Assembly: GCA_017396945.1 (NCBI GenBank)
Contig: JAFQKI010000004.1
Span: forward strand, 1 to 64,000
From: Muribaculaceae bacterium
GTDB taxonomy: Bacteria; Bacteroidota; Bacteroidia; Bacteroidales; Muribaculaceae
Direction: 5' to 3'
Length of the DNA: 64,000 nt
Every line of letters begins with the position of its first letter. The stretch's first letter is position 1. A model generated the notes under the pieces. That model had not been told where the DNA came from. It did no database searches and saw nothing but the letters and a program-made list of their open reading frames with translations. The position numbers and the translations under genes are program-made. Below are positions 34,617 to 43,543 of this stretch, in pieces.

Positions 34617-35069
34617 ATGTCAATCTTAAAAGCTGGTAAAAAGGTCGCAATGTGTAGCGACCATGCAGGATATGAATTAAAAAGCATTATTGAAGGCTAT
34701 CTCGAATCTCAAGATATCGAATATGTTGACTTCGGGACAAATAGCGCAGATAGTTGCGATTATCCCGACTATGCACACCCATGCGCCGACTCAGTGGAAG
34801 ACGGCACATGCTATCCCGGCATCGCAATGTGTGGAAGTGGCAACGGCATATCAATGACACTCAACAAGCACCAAGGAGTGCGTGCAGCTCTTTGTTGGAC
34901 TGTCGAATTAGCAAAATTTGCACGACAACACAACGACGCAAATGTACTTGTGTTGCCAGCCCGTTTTATCGAACCGGTTCTTGCGCTCGAAATCGTTGAC
35001 GCATTCCTCAACACAGAGTTTGAAGGAGGTCGTCACGTGCGCCGAGTTGAAAAAATCGCAAAACAATAA
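34617..35069 (+). CDS. rpiB: Ribose-5-phosphate isomerase B
   Basis: RpiB interconverts ribose-5-phosphate and ribulose-5-phosphate. The 150-residue product has CSDHAGYELK (Asp-His phosphate site), the DYPDYAHP segment, and the active-site block CGSGNGISMTLNKHQGVRAALCW with the catalytic Cys. It is intact. Unusually it sits 20 bases before a secreted GH9 glycosidase with no terminator between, so pentose metabolism and glycan breakdown may share a transcript. Confidence 0.94.
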   Translation: MSILKAGKKVAMCSDHAGYELKSIIEGYLESQDIEYVDFGTNSADSCDYPDYAHPCADSVEDGTCYPGIAMCGSGNGISMTLNKHQGVRAALCWTVELAKFARQHNDANVLVLPARFIEPVLALEIVDAFLNTEFEGGRHVRRVEKIAKQ

Positions 35070-35089
35070 CTCTTAACCGTTCTAATATC

Positions 35090-36868
35090 ATGAAAAAAAC
35101 TGCTTTTACAGCGGTTTCTATTGCCGTATCCATATTTGCGAGTAACGCACAACCTGTAATCCGCGTCAATCAGATGGGTTATCTTGAAGATGACCTGAAA
35201 ACTGCTGTGGTAATGATGCCTGAAACTATTGAAAATTTATCTGCCAACAAATTTCGAGTCACCACACTTGATGGCAAGCACACATACAACGTAGATTCCA
35301 TTAAAATTACCGAGGCTTGGGAACCCATGGCAATGTCGGCAAGGGTATATTTCTCATCGATAACAACGCCCGGAGAATATAAACTGATTGGACTTGGGGC
35401 AGAATCTCCACGCATCAAAATAGGTAATGACGTGTATGCCGGAGCGCAAGAAATTCCTCTTTACTATATGCGCCAACAGCGATGCGGTTACAATCCATCA
35501 CTTGGGGATTCATGCCACACACATGACGGCATTCTCGTACTAAGCGGAGAAAAAGATGGCACATATATTGATGTGGTAGGTGGTTGGCATGACGCGTCTG
35601 ACTATCTGCAATACCTCACCACTTCGGCCAACGCCGTTTATCAAATGCTGTTTGCCTATCAGCAATCACCCGATGTATGGCAAGACAACTTTAACGCATC
35701 AGGTCTCAAAGGCAGCAACGGCATACCTGACATCCTTGATGAAGCTCGTTGGGGACTTGAATGGATGGTTAAAATGAACCCGTCTGACACACTTTTCCTA
35801 AATCAAATCGCCGACGACCGCGACCACCGCATGGCTGTACTTCCCGCCGACGACTTGGTTGACTATAGCTGGGGGGAAGGGAAGCAACGCCCGGTCTATC
35901 CCTGTGCAGGCTATCCCTACGGATTGATGGGTAACTTAAATGACAGCAAAGGATTGGCATCTTCGGTTGGAAAATTCAGTTCATCATTTGCTCTCGGAGC
36001 AAGGATTTTCAAAGATATTGACCCCACATTTGCGTCAGGACTCAAACGCCGCTCATCCAATGCCTACAACGTGGCTCGAGCCAATCCCGGAGCGTGCCAA
36101 ACCGCTCCTTGCACTTCCCCATACTATTATGAAGAGGATAACTGGGTGGACGACATGGAACTTGCCGCAATAAATCAATACATCTCAACCGGAGAGCATC
36201 GTTATCTCTCTGAAGCCGTTGACTATGGTCGTCAAGAGCCTATCACCCCTTGGATGGGTGCCGACTCGGCTCATCATTATCAATGGTATCCGTTTGTAAA
36301 CATTGGTCATGCGATGCTCGCGTTGCACGGAAATGATAATACTCGCAAAGAGTTCTTGCGCAACATGCGTTCAGGACTTCAACGTGTAGCAGAGCGAGCC
36401 GGAGATAACGCATTTCGCAATGGTATCCCATTCATTTGGTGTTCAAACAACTTAACCGTTGCATTTGTAACACAAGCAATGATTTATCGTGAAATCACAG
36501 ACGACAATAGTTTCCTTGAAATTGAAACCGCTATGCGAGATTGGTTATTTGGCGTAAATCCATGGGGTAAATGCATGATTGTAGGATTGCCGGAAGATGG
36601 AGATTATCCTCGAGATCCACATTCGGCACTGACAAACCTCAACCAAATTCAAGTAACCGGTGGCATTGTCGATGGGCCTGTATATACCGGCATTTTCAAC
36701 TCTCTGAGAGGCGTACACCTACGCAATGACGACAAATATGCTCCTTACCAAAACAATGTTGTAGTATATCACGATGACTACTCCGACTACTCAACCAACG
36801 AACCAACAATGGATGGCACAGCCTCAACAACCTACTTCCTCGGTCGCCTTGCCTCCAAAGCCAAATAA
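35090..36868 (+). CDS. Glycoside hydrolase family 9 (endoglucanase-like), secreted
   Basis: A 592-residue exported enzyme: signal peptide to about residue 20, an N-terminal Ig-like CelD_N domain (about 21-115, PVIRVNQMGYLEDDLKTAVV), then the GH9 (alpha/alpha)6 barrel. The catalytic Asp pair is in GGWHDASDY (Asp168 and Asp171) and the acid Glu is Glu571 in STNEPTMDG. GVNPWGKCMIVG and the PRDPHSAL segment replace the common HHR-type motif, so substrate may differ from cellulose (beta-glucan, xyloglucan or chito-oligomers). No PUL genes (susC/susD) are near. Confidence 0.88.
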   Translation: MKKTAFTAVSIAVSIFASNAQPVIRVNQMGYLEDDLKTAVVMMPETIENLSANKFRVTTLDGKHTYNVDSIKITEAWEPMAMSARVYFSSITTPGEYKLIGLGAESPRIKIGNDVYAGAQEIPLYYMRQQRCGYNPSLGDSCHTHDGILVLSGEKDGTYIDVVGGWHDASDYLQYLTTSANAVYQMLFAYQQSPDVWQDNFNASGLKGSNGIPDILDEARWGLEWMVKMNPSDTLFLNQIADDRDHRMAVLPADDLVDYSWGEGKQRPVYPCAGYPYGLMGNLNDSKGLASSVGKFSSSFALGARIFKDIDPTFASGLKRRSSNAYNVARANPGACQTAPCTSPYYYEEDNWVDDMELAAINQYISTGEHRYLSEAVDYGRQEPITPWMGADSAHHYQWYPFVNIGHAMLALHGNDNTRKEFLRNMRSGLQRVAERAGDNAFRNGIPFIWCSNNLTVAFVTQAMIYREITDDNSFLEIETAMRDWLFGVNPWGKCMIVGLPEDGDYPRDPHSALTNLNQIQVTGGIVDGPVYTGIFNSLRGVHLRNDDKYAPYQNNVVVYHDDYSDYSTNEPTMDGTASTTYFLGRLASKAK

Positions 36869-36878
36869 ATAGCGAACC

Positions 36879-37694
36879 ATGATTCGATATATTATTATAT
36901 TGTTACTTCTTTTGTCCATGCCAACAACTATTGCATCAAACAAATGCGGCAACTCATCATTTGTTTCATCTATACTACTTTCCAAAAATCACTTCTCGCT
37001 GAAAAAATTTATTGACGATTTTTACAACGACTGGAAAATAGATTTATCAAAAAACACAACATACATCGATAATACTGCCATTATCTCTTTAGATTCCGAG
37101 AATACGGCTATAGCAATTAGCTTGATAAATTCAAAAGTTCCCAACAATGACGCAACTATTGCTGCCCAAAATTGTGCATACATGTGGAATCAAGCAATAA
37201 ATGTTTCAAATGCACATACCGCACACCTATTGGTAATTCTTACTAGCGACAATCTGTCTGCCATTGAATCAGGTATTTTATTCACGAAAATATGCTCAAC
37301 ATGTCTAAAGCAAGATTCTGCGACAGCAATATATACCAACGATGCCGTTTTTTCACCTAAAATGTATATTAACTCTTGCGATTCGGATATATCAAACAAT
37401 AATATCCCTATTTTAAATTTAGTTTCTATAATCTATCATCGCAATAATGATGGCATTCATATATATACCAATGGATTGAAACAACTCAATAAAGATGAGA
37501 TTGAAATCGTCAATAGTCAACACCAACCTATGGAATTAATCACACTCGTATATGACATTATCGCATACACACTAAATAACGATATTGAACTAAAAGATGG
37601 CGAGACATTGGGATATTCTGACACAGAAAAAATTAGTATCACCAAATCGGCAAGTGAAGTATATGATTTTAAGACATTAAAAATCAGTTTTTAG
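36879..37694 (+). CDS. Exported DUF4261-domain protein
   Basis: The 271-residue product starts with a strong hydrophobic segment (about 1-19, a signal peptide) and then a fold I recognise as DUF4261: SSILLSKNHFSLKKFIDDFYNDW near the N-terminus, HLLVILT in the middle, and the C-terminal GIHIYTNGLKQLNKDEIEIVNS, DIIAYTLNNDIELKDGETLGYSDTEKISIT and TLKISF. DUF4261 proteins that I know of are cytoplasmic, so export is odd. The gene looks clearly richer in A+T than its neighbours. It follows GH9 by 10 bases. Function unknown. Confidence 0.7.
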   Translation: MIRYIIILLLLLSMPTTIASNKCGNSSFVSSILLSKNHFSLKKFIDDFYNDWKIDLSKNTTYIDNTAIISLDSENTAIAISLINSKVPNNDATIAAQNCAYMWNQAINVSNAHTAHLLVILTSDNLSAIESGILFTKICSTCLKQDSATAIYTNDAVFSPKMYINSCDSDISNNNIPILNLVSIIYHRNNDGIHIYTNGLKQLNKDEIEIVNSQHQPMELITLVYDIIAYTLNNDIELKDGETLGYSDTEKISITKSASEVYDFKTLKISF

Positions 37695-37799
37695 TATTAG
37701 TCAAAATACCTTTCCTATTTAAGCCACGAAATTAACCAATTAATCAACAAGTAGCTTAGCGATGTAAAAGAATTATGGCACCGCCAAGTTTATTAGGCA

Positions 37800-37831
37800 T
37801 TTGCATGTTTTTCACAAAAGCAGTAACTTTG
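37800..37831 (+). promoter_or_regulatory. Promoter of the T9SS cargo gene
   Basis: TTTG at 37800-37803, a 20-base spacer and TAACTTTG at 37824-37831: a full consensus match. The leader is about 45 bases. Confidence 0.8.
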
Positions 37832-37880
37832 TGTCCTAATTTTTGAAATTTGAATTTATAAAACAAATCCAGTTTTTATT

Positions 37881-40800
37881 ATGAAGAAATTTTCACTTTA
37901 TGCAAAGGCTGTTTTCGCGACCTTGCTAATTGCGACAAGCTCAATGACAGCAAATGCAACGGCTGGTGCGCCACACACCGTGACCGCAACCGCCAACTAC
38001 AACACCGTGCAACTCGATTGGGAAGCTCCATCTGCCGACATTAAATTGAAATGGCACAACGAGTATGACTACAATGCTGCCGACGGTCTTAATTTCAACT
38101 CTGAAGAGATGACATCTTTTTATGTGTCAAACTTCTTCACCGCTGACGACCTTAAAAATGTCGTAGGCAAACTAGTTAAATCAATCTCATACATGCAGTA
38201 TCGTCCCATCTATAAAGTAACTGCACTTGTATATGTTAATGACAAGGTCGTAAGTTCAGGAGTGGATGATCAAAGCGCATTTAAGGCTGGCGAAGAAAAA
38301 GAAATTATACTTGATACACCCGTAACCATACCCGAAGGTGCAAGCATGAGATTTGCAGTAAAATTTGAATGCGGATCAAATATGGATATGGTCGCAAGTC
38401 GCGACAATGGTCCAACGGTATTAGGAAAAGGTGACTGCCTGTCACTTGATGGCGTAAATTGGACCAGCGATAACGATGGCAACTTTTGGGTAACTGCTCG
38501 TCTCGTTAACGATGCAACACAAGCCGCCGATGGCTACAATGTATATTGTGACGGTGTGAAAATCAACAGCGAATTGATTACCGATACAGAGTATTCTGCG
38601 ACAAACCAAGCTAAAGGCATTCACAGCTATTCAGTTTCTGCTGTTTATGGTGGAGAAGAAGTAAAATCATATACTGTACCCGCAACTATTAATGTATTCC
38701 CTACTCCATCTATTTTAAGCGCAGAAAACAATTTATTTACAAATACTATTACATGGCAAGCACCACTATTGTCTCAAGGGACATTGACTTGGAGTAATCA
38801 AGAATTGCTTAACGGCATCGGTGGCACATCAACATCATCACCCAAAATTTGGATTAAAAACGAATTTGAAGCATCTGACTTAATCGCATATGCTGAGTCT
38901 CAACTGACTGCTATAAACGTTTATTTCTATCAAGAATCAAGTAGCACAATAAATTCTTGCGTACTCTATATTGTTGAGAACGATAAAATCGTTTATTCCG
39001 AAGAGTTATCGGCTGACGCATTAGCGGCAATAACATTGGGCGAATGGAACAAGTTTGCGCTTACTACTCCATACACAATCAAAGCCGGCAATAAAGTCGC
39101 TTATGGTATCTACATTACTCACACTAAGAAAAAACATCCTCTTGCCTATGATACATGTCCTATTGGCAATATCGGCAAGGGAACAATGTACTCAACATCA
39201 TCTCCCAAATCGACATTCAACAGTTCTTCTCCCTCATGGAAATCTTTGTCAGATGCCGGATTAACAGGAAACTGGATGTTATCTGCTGATATCGCAGGCT
39301 CAATACAAATGCAACTCGCAAGTTATGACGTGTATAGAAACAATAACAAAATCGCATCAGGCATCACTCAAAACAATTATGTCGATGAAGTAGATGCTCC
39401 CGGGTTCTATGAATATAGCATTGTTGCGGTTGGACAAGATGGTGCGACCTCAGATGCGTCATCGGTAATAGTTAATGTTTCTCTTCCCGACAGTTACCGT
39501 GCTCCATTTATCGAAAGTGCCACATTTGATGAGGAAACAAAAGAATTTGCTACGACATGGAGCATGGATGCAGAGCTAAAACGCTATAATTCTCCTACAT
39601 ATGTTGTAGGATTTGAGGAAGATATGTCGATTATGGCTGGGACTAAGTTCTCGGCAGCCGAACTTACTAAATACAAAGGATATTCTATCTCTCGCTTAAC
39701 CGGCTTGCTTTATACCGAAACCGGAGATATTAAAATCGGGGTGTACACTTCTACCGGAACCGCTCTTGCCGAAACAACTATTGCATCAGGGGAATATAAC
39801 GCCGGCAGCACATTCTTTGCCGAACTTCCATATGCAGTACAAATCACAGGAGAAGACGATCTTTACATCGCTTATACTCTCAACATGAAAGCCAATACTA
39901 GTCCATTGGTAATTGACGAAGGTCCACTTGTAGAAAATGGAGCTCTTATCAGTCTTACCGGAGGTGCGAATTGGATGAAACTAAGCACAATATATTCAGC
40001 GGCAAATGACCAAAACATTGTAATTGGAGCACTTGCTACTCCTCCTACCGCAACACCCTCAAGCAACGTTGAATCAAAAACATATCATTTAAGCAGCATC
40101 CCTGCCAAAGAAATTGAATCAGCATCTACTGTAAGCACCAAATCAGCAGTAACTAACAATCCTCAAGTTGAGAAATTCAACATCTACTGCAACAATACAC
40201 TTATTGCGACTACAGCAGAATATAGCTATGCCGAACGATTGACCAAATTTGGCCCTTACACTTATGAAATCACAGCGGTTTATACCAATGGTTGGGAATC
40301 TCCACGTTCTGAAAAATTATCATTCGCAAATACCGTAGAACAAAAGAACCCTGCGCCATTTGACCTAAAAGGATCTGTAAGTGGTAACGACCTCGTACTC
40401 TCTTGGAGTAGCACCGATAAGGCTACAGTTTTATCATATGAGACAGGAGATACAGATAACGCATTCCAATTATCCGGTTCTGGTAGCGGCTTCTATGCTG
40501 TAATTAAGTACTCTGCCGACGACCTTGCCGACAAAGTTGGAATGAAAATTTCTCACATACGTTTCAAATTAGCGACTGACAACATCTATTCACTCAATGC
40601 TATTGTAATGTATGGTGACAACATCGTTTATTCTCAACCGGTAAATACCGACAATTTGGTCGTTGGTTACAACACTATACGTCTAGACAGCCCTGTCGAA
40701 ATACCCGCAAATTGGGAAGTAGGTGTTGGTTACTTAATCGATGGTCCTACAGGTGTAGCTATGATGGTAATGGACGGAGGTCCCGCCGTAGAAATGTATA

Positions 40801-41333
40801 GCGATGTTTATTCTACATCAGGTTCATCTTGGTACTCAATGAAAAAGAAAAATTCACAAGACTATAACTGGAGAATTTCTGCCACTCTCATGACTGCCGA
40901 CATGGACGTTGTTAAACCATTGTCAGCCAATATAACCGCCGCAAGCACTACATACAACGTATATCGTGATGGAGAGATGATTGCATCAGGTGTTACATTT
41001 ACCAAATATACCATAGCCAACGCCGTAAGTGGTAATTACTATGTTACCGCAGTTTCTGATGGTTATGAATCAGCAGCTTCCAATAGCATCATTTACTACG
41101 ATCCTTCAGGCATCGAAGATATTGAGACCAATGCAACTGTTAAATATGACAACGCATCTCAAACTATCAGTTTAGGAAAAGAGGGAGATTGCAACATTTA
41201 TAATGTAAGTGGCATCTTGGTTAAGAGTGCCGCAAGTGTTTCATCTCTTGAAGTATCTGACTTAGCAAACGGCGTTTACATCGCGACAGTAACTATTGAT
41301 GGCGCAACAACAACTATCAAAATTACAAAATAA
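37881..41333 (+). CDS. Large four-module surface protein with type IX secretion tail
   Basis: A 1150-residue exported protein. After the signal peptide (about 1-26) come four diverged copies of a roughly 250-residue module. Each begins with a short FN3-like strand pair ending in W (VQLDWEAP, ITWQAPL, TTWSMDA, VLSWSSTD), then a jelly-roll-like part with YSADDL/FTADDL/FSAAEL and VP-I-G-motifs, then an FN3-like segment with YNVYCDG, YDVYRNN, FNIYCNN or YNVYRDG. The last 70 residues match the T9SS type A sorting domain (CNIYNVSGILVKS, LEVSDLANGVYIATV, TTTIKITK). No catalytic motif is seen; binding or adhesion is likely. Confidence 0.82.
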   Translation: MKKFSLYAKAVFATLLIATSSMTANATAGAPHTVTATANYNTVQLDWEAPSADIKLKWHNEYDYNAADGLNFNSEEMTSFYVSNFFTADDLKNVVGKLVKSISYMQYRPIYKVTALVYVNDKVVSSGVDDQSAFKAGEEKEIILDTPVTIPEGASMRFAVKFECGSNMDMVASRDNGPTVLGKGDCLSLDGVNWTSDNDGNFWVTARLVNDATQAADGYNVYCDGVKINSELITDTEYSATNQAKGIHSYSVSAVYGGEEVKSYTVPATINVFPTPSILSAENNLFTNTITWQAPLLSQGTLTWSNQELLNGIGGTSTSSPKIWIKNEFEASDLIAYAESQLTAINVYFYQESSSTINSCVLYIVENDKIVYSEELSADALAAITLGEWNKFALTTPYTIKAGNKVAYGIYITHTKKKHPLAYDTCPIGNIGKGTMYSTSSPKSTFNSSSPSWKSLSDAGLTGNWMLSADIAGSIQMQLASYDVYRNNNKIASGITQNNYVDEVDAPGFYEYSIVAVGQDGATSDASSVIVNVSLPDSYRAPFIESATFDEETKEFATTWSMDAELKRYNSPTYVVGFEEDMSIMAGTKFSAAELTKYKGYSISRLTGLLYTETGDIKIGVYTSTGTALAETTIASGEYNAGSTFFAELPYAVQITGEDDLYIAYTLNMKANTSPLVIDEGPLVENGALISLTGGANWMKLSTIYSAANDQNIVIGALATPPTATPSSNVESKTYHLSSIPAKEIESASTVSTKSAVTNNPQVEKFNIYCNNTLIATTAEYSYAERLTKFGPYTYEITAVYTNGWESPRSEKLSFANTVEQKNPAPFDLKGSVSGNDLVLSWSSTDKATVLSYETGDTDNAFQLSGSGSGFYAVIKYSADDLADKVGMKISHIRFKLATDNIYSLNAIVMYGDNIVYSQPVNTDNLVVGYNTIRLDSPVEIPANWEVGVGYLIDGPTGVAMMVMDGGPAVEMYSDVYSTSGSSWYSMKKKNSQDYNWRISATLMTADMDVVKPLSANITAASTTYNVYRDGEMIASGVTFTKYTIANAVSGNYYVTAVSDGYESAASNSIIYYDPSGIEDIETNATVKYDNASQTISLGKEGDCNIYNVSGILVKSAASVSSLEVSDLANGVYIATVTIDGATTTIKITK

Positions 41334-41353
41334 CACGCAATAACAGCTAACCA

Positions 41354-41397
41354 ATAAAAAAACGTTGCCCGATTCTTGGTCGGGCAACGTTTTTTTA
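41354..41397. terminator. Bidirectional intrinsic terminator
   Basis: AACGTTGCCCGA (41361-41372) pairs perfectly with TCGGGCAACGTT (41380-41391), with A and T runs on the two sides. It separates the convergent T9SS cargo gene and the GT39 gene. Confidence 0.92.
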
Positions 41398-41428
41398 TTG
41401 TTCTTTGCTGAAAGCTAAATTTATATTT

Positions 41429-43129
41429 TCAATCTTCCTTTGAAAAACTATAAACGCTTATGTTGTCGCGGGTGTCACAACTGCGATGTGATGTCGTATG
41501 TAATTTCAGGAAATTATAATTATCGTCATGTTTAGCGACAAAGACTTCGCTTTCGGTTTCATTAAGGAGTAAAAGCCCCTTTTGAGGCAACTCCTCATCA
41601 AATAATCGCAAACGATCATTCATATAATAGTTCAATGTGTAGTACCTCATTAAATATGCATCAATATGAGTATAAATCGGAGTTTCAGGGAAACGGCACT
41701 GCAATTGTTCAGCGACAATTTTATCACTTTTCACGTTTAATACCGCCGGTTGGTAAACATAAGAATAGCTCCAATATATAGTCAGAAGCGTCGTTATTGA
41801 TAGACAGAAGCTTCGAGATAATTTCACTTTATGATTATATGCGACAAGTGCCAAACCCGACATCAGTGATAATGCAATCATCACCCACCCGACAATTCCT
41901 ATCGTATATTCTCTTAATCCATTAATAAATATATTAACTTTCTCGCCAACTGAAAAATCGACAAAATTTATTGTCACATATACAATCGGAGTTATAACCG
42001 CGATACAGCCTATAATATAGCCATATACCTTAATTGGCATTGATTTCCGCTCCCTTATAAGCCAAACAACCAACAATGTAATAAAATAGGCTATAAACGG
42101 ATAGATCGGCAGTAAATAAACGCTTCGTTTACTTTTGGGAATACAATAAAACACAAATATCAACACAATTGACAGCAATGAAAACAGATTTACACTGTCC
42201 ATTTTTCTAATACGAGCCCATAATCGTTTTATTTGCGCTGTAATCCCGTTTTCTTCCGGCAATGAATATCTTAACACAAACAACGACAATAGCAAAAGTA
42301 TTGTATATGGTAGCAACCCGGCAATTACTGTTATGAAATTGTAATGGATGGGATTTTCATGAGACTCATAACTCATATTTCCAAAGAAACGACCAAAATT
42401 CTCTTCTAACGCAAGAGTCATAAAACTATCCCCCCCTTGATTATATGCTGCGATATACCACAATGCCGGCAGGACACACGCAAGCAAGCCGGATGCGACA
42501 AGCGACAAAAATGTAGGCATAAAACGTGCCCCTTTCATCAATCGGAACACACCGATTACCATACATGGCAACAACATTCCAACCGGGCCTTTTGTTAACA
42601 CTCCAAAATTCATCAACGCTATCGCCCACCACGACAATCCACGACAACCTCGTTCCCAATGTCGATAAAAAGCCAATAATGCGCCGACAATACAAGCGGT
42701 CAACAACATATCAACACGACATGCCACCCCGGCACGATAAACCTCAAACGAAGTTATGGTTATGAGTGCCGTCGCCATCGCTTTTAATGGAGAAACTCGC
42801 CGAGCATAAAACCAAAATAGCGAAAGAGCCATCACTATCAATGCTATTGCCGATGGAAATCGAGAGGTAAACTCACTAACTCCACCGGTAACTAACGAGA
42901 CCGCAGAAATACACCACGCAAGGAAGGGTGGTTTATATGGAATATCGTTACCATAGCTCTCCGGCAAAATCCAATTACCAGAATCCAACATTGACATGGC
43001 GACGATTGCTTCACGCGGTTCACCTTTTGTATTAAACAATGTATCACCAAGGAATGGAATAAATGTCACTATCAATATCCCAATTAATATAAACAAGTAA
43101 TGTTTTGATAAATTTCTATCGGTATTCAT
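41429..43129 (-). CDS. GT39/ArnT-like membrane glycosyltransferase
   Basis: A 566-residue inner-membrane protein with about twelve hydrophobic segments. The first periplasmic loop carries the conserved Asp/Glu motif region (NTKGEPREAIVAMSM), followed by GVLTKGPVGMLLP, typical of the PMT_2/ArnT family, which move a sugar from a polyprenyl-phosphate donor to lipid A, a protein or another lipid. The donor is unknown. The soluble C-terminal part (about 470-566) is the usual periplasmic domain. It is a single gene between two convergent/divergent units. Confidence 0.85.
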   Translation of the reverse strand: MNTDRNLSKHYLFILIGILIVTFIPFLGDTLFNTKGEPREAIVAMSMLDSGNWILPESYGNDIPYKPPFLAWCISAVSLVTGGVSEFTSRFPSAIALIVMALSLFWFYARRVSPLKAMATALITITSFEVYRAGVACRVDMLLTACIVGALLAFYRHWERGCRGLSWWAIALMNFGVLTKGPVGMLLPCMVIGVFRLMKGARFMPTFLSLVASGLLACVLPALWYIAAYNQGGDSFMTLALEENFGRFFGNMSYESHENPIHYNFITVIAGLLPYTILLLLSLFVLRYSLPEENGITAQIKRLWARIRKMDSVNLFSLLSIVLIFVFYCIPKSKRSVYLLPIYPFIAYFITLLVVWLIRERKSMPIKVYGYIIGCIAVITPIVYVTINFVDFSVGEKVNIFINGLREYTIGIVGWVMIALSLMSGLALVAYNHKVKLSRSFCLSITTLLTIYWSYSYVYQPAVLNVKSDKIVAEQLQCRFPETPIYTHIDAYLMRYYTLNYYMNDRLRLFDEELPQKGLLLLNETESEVFVAKHDDNYNFLKLHTTSHRSCDTRDNISVYSFSKED

Positions 43130-43155
43130 ATATTGTCAAATTGTTAATATGACCG

Positions 43156-43163
43156 CAAAAATA
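43156..43163 (-). promoter_or_regulatory. -7 box of the GT39 gene
   Basis: TATTTTTG on the minus strand, 26 bases before the start; a TTG 22 bases upstream (43188-43186) may be the -33 element. Confidence 0.45.
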
Positions 43164-43226
43164 GTCAAAAAGTCCAAATATCTAACAATATGACAATCGA
43201 AAATCCATTTTATACAAAAGCAATAC

Positions 43227-43499
43227 CTATGGGTTCAATAAATCGGGGTTAAAGAAACTCAACACTTCTCGTGCATTCTCAAGCGCATATGCAGCTTTAC
43301 TTTGAGGATTAATCTCAACGGCTCGCCCATAGTCATTAATCGCCCTACGCCGATCTCCAAGACGCCAAAACAACCGACCTCTGACAAAATACAACTCATC
43401 ATTCTCAGGGTTTGACTTCAACAGCTCGTCGATTGATAATATTGCCTCTTGCAATCTGTTTTCAGTAATTAAATCATCTATTTTTTGTGTGAGTGACAT
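43227..43499 (-). CDS. Small tetratricopeptide-repeat protein
   Basis: From ATG 43499 the product has 90 residues and about two TPR motifs (ENRLQEAILSIDELLKSNPENDELYFVRG and LGDRRRAINDYGRAVEINPQSKAAY). A longer frame to 43586 would overlap the divergent phosphatase start and the promoter, and its extra residues do not look like TPR, so I reject it. The protein is cytoplasmic and should bind another protein; the partner is unknown. Confidence 0.78.
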   Translation of the reverse strand: MSLTQKIDDLITENRLQEAILSIDELLKSNPENDELYFVRGRLFWRLGDRRRAINDYGRAVEINPQSKAAYALENAREVLSFFNPDLLNP

Positions 43500-43515
43500 T
43501 TTCTTACTACATTTG
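43484..43515 (+). promoter_or_regulatory. Promoter of the MINPP-type phosphatase gene
   Basis: TTTG at 43484-43487 (inside the first codons of the TPR gene), a 20-base spacer and TACATTTG at 43508-43515. The leader is about 24 bases. Confidence 0.7.
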
Positions 43516-43520
43516 AACTT

Positions 43521-43528
43521 CAAATTTA
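43521..43528 (-). promoter_or_regulatory. -7 box of the small TPR gene
   Basis: TAAATTTG on the minus strand, 21 bases before ATG 43499 and 5 bases from the opposing -7 box, so the two promoters overlap. Confidence 0.55.
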
Positions 43529-43543
43529 TAATAAATAATTGAT

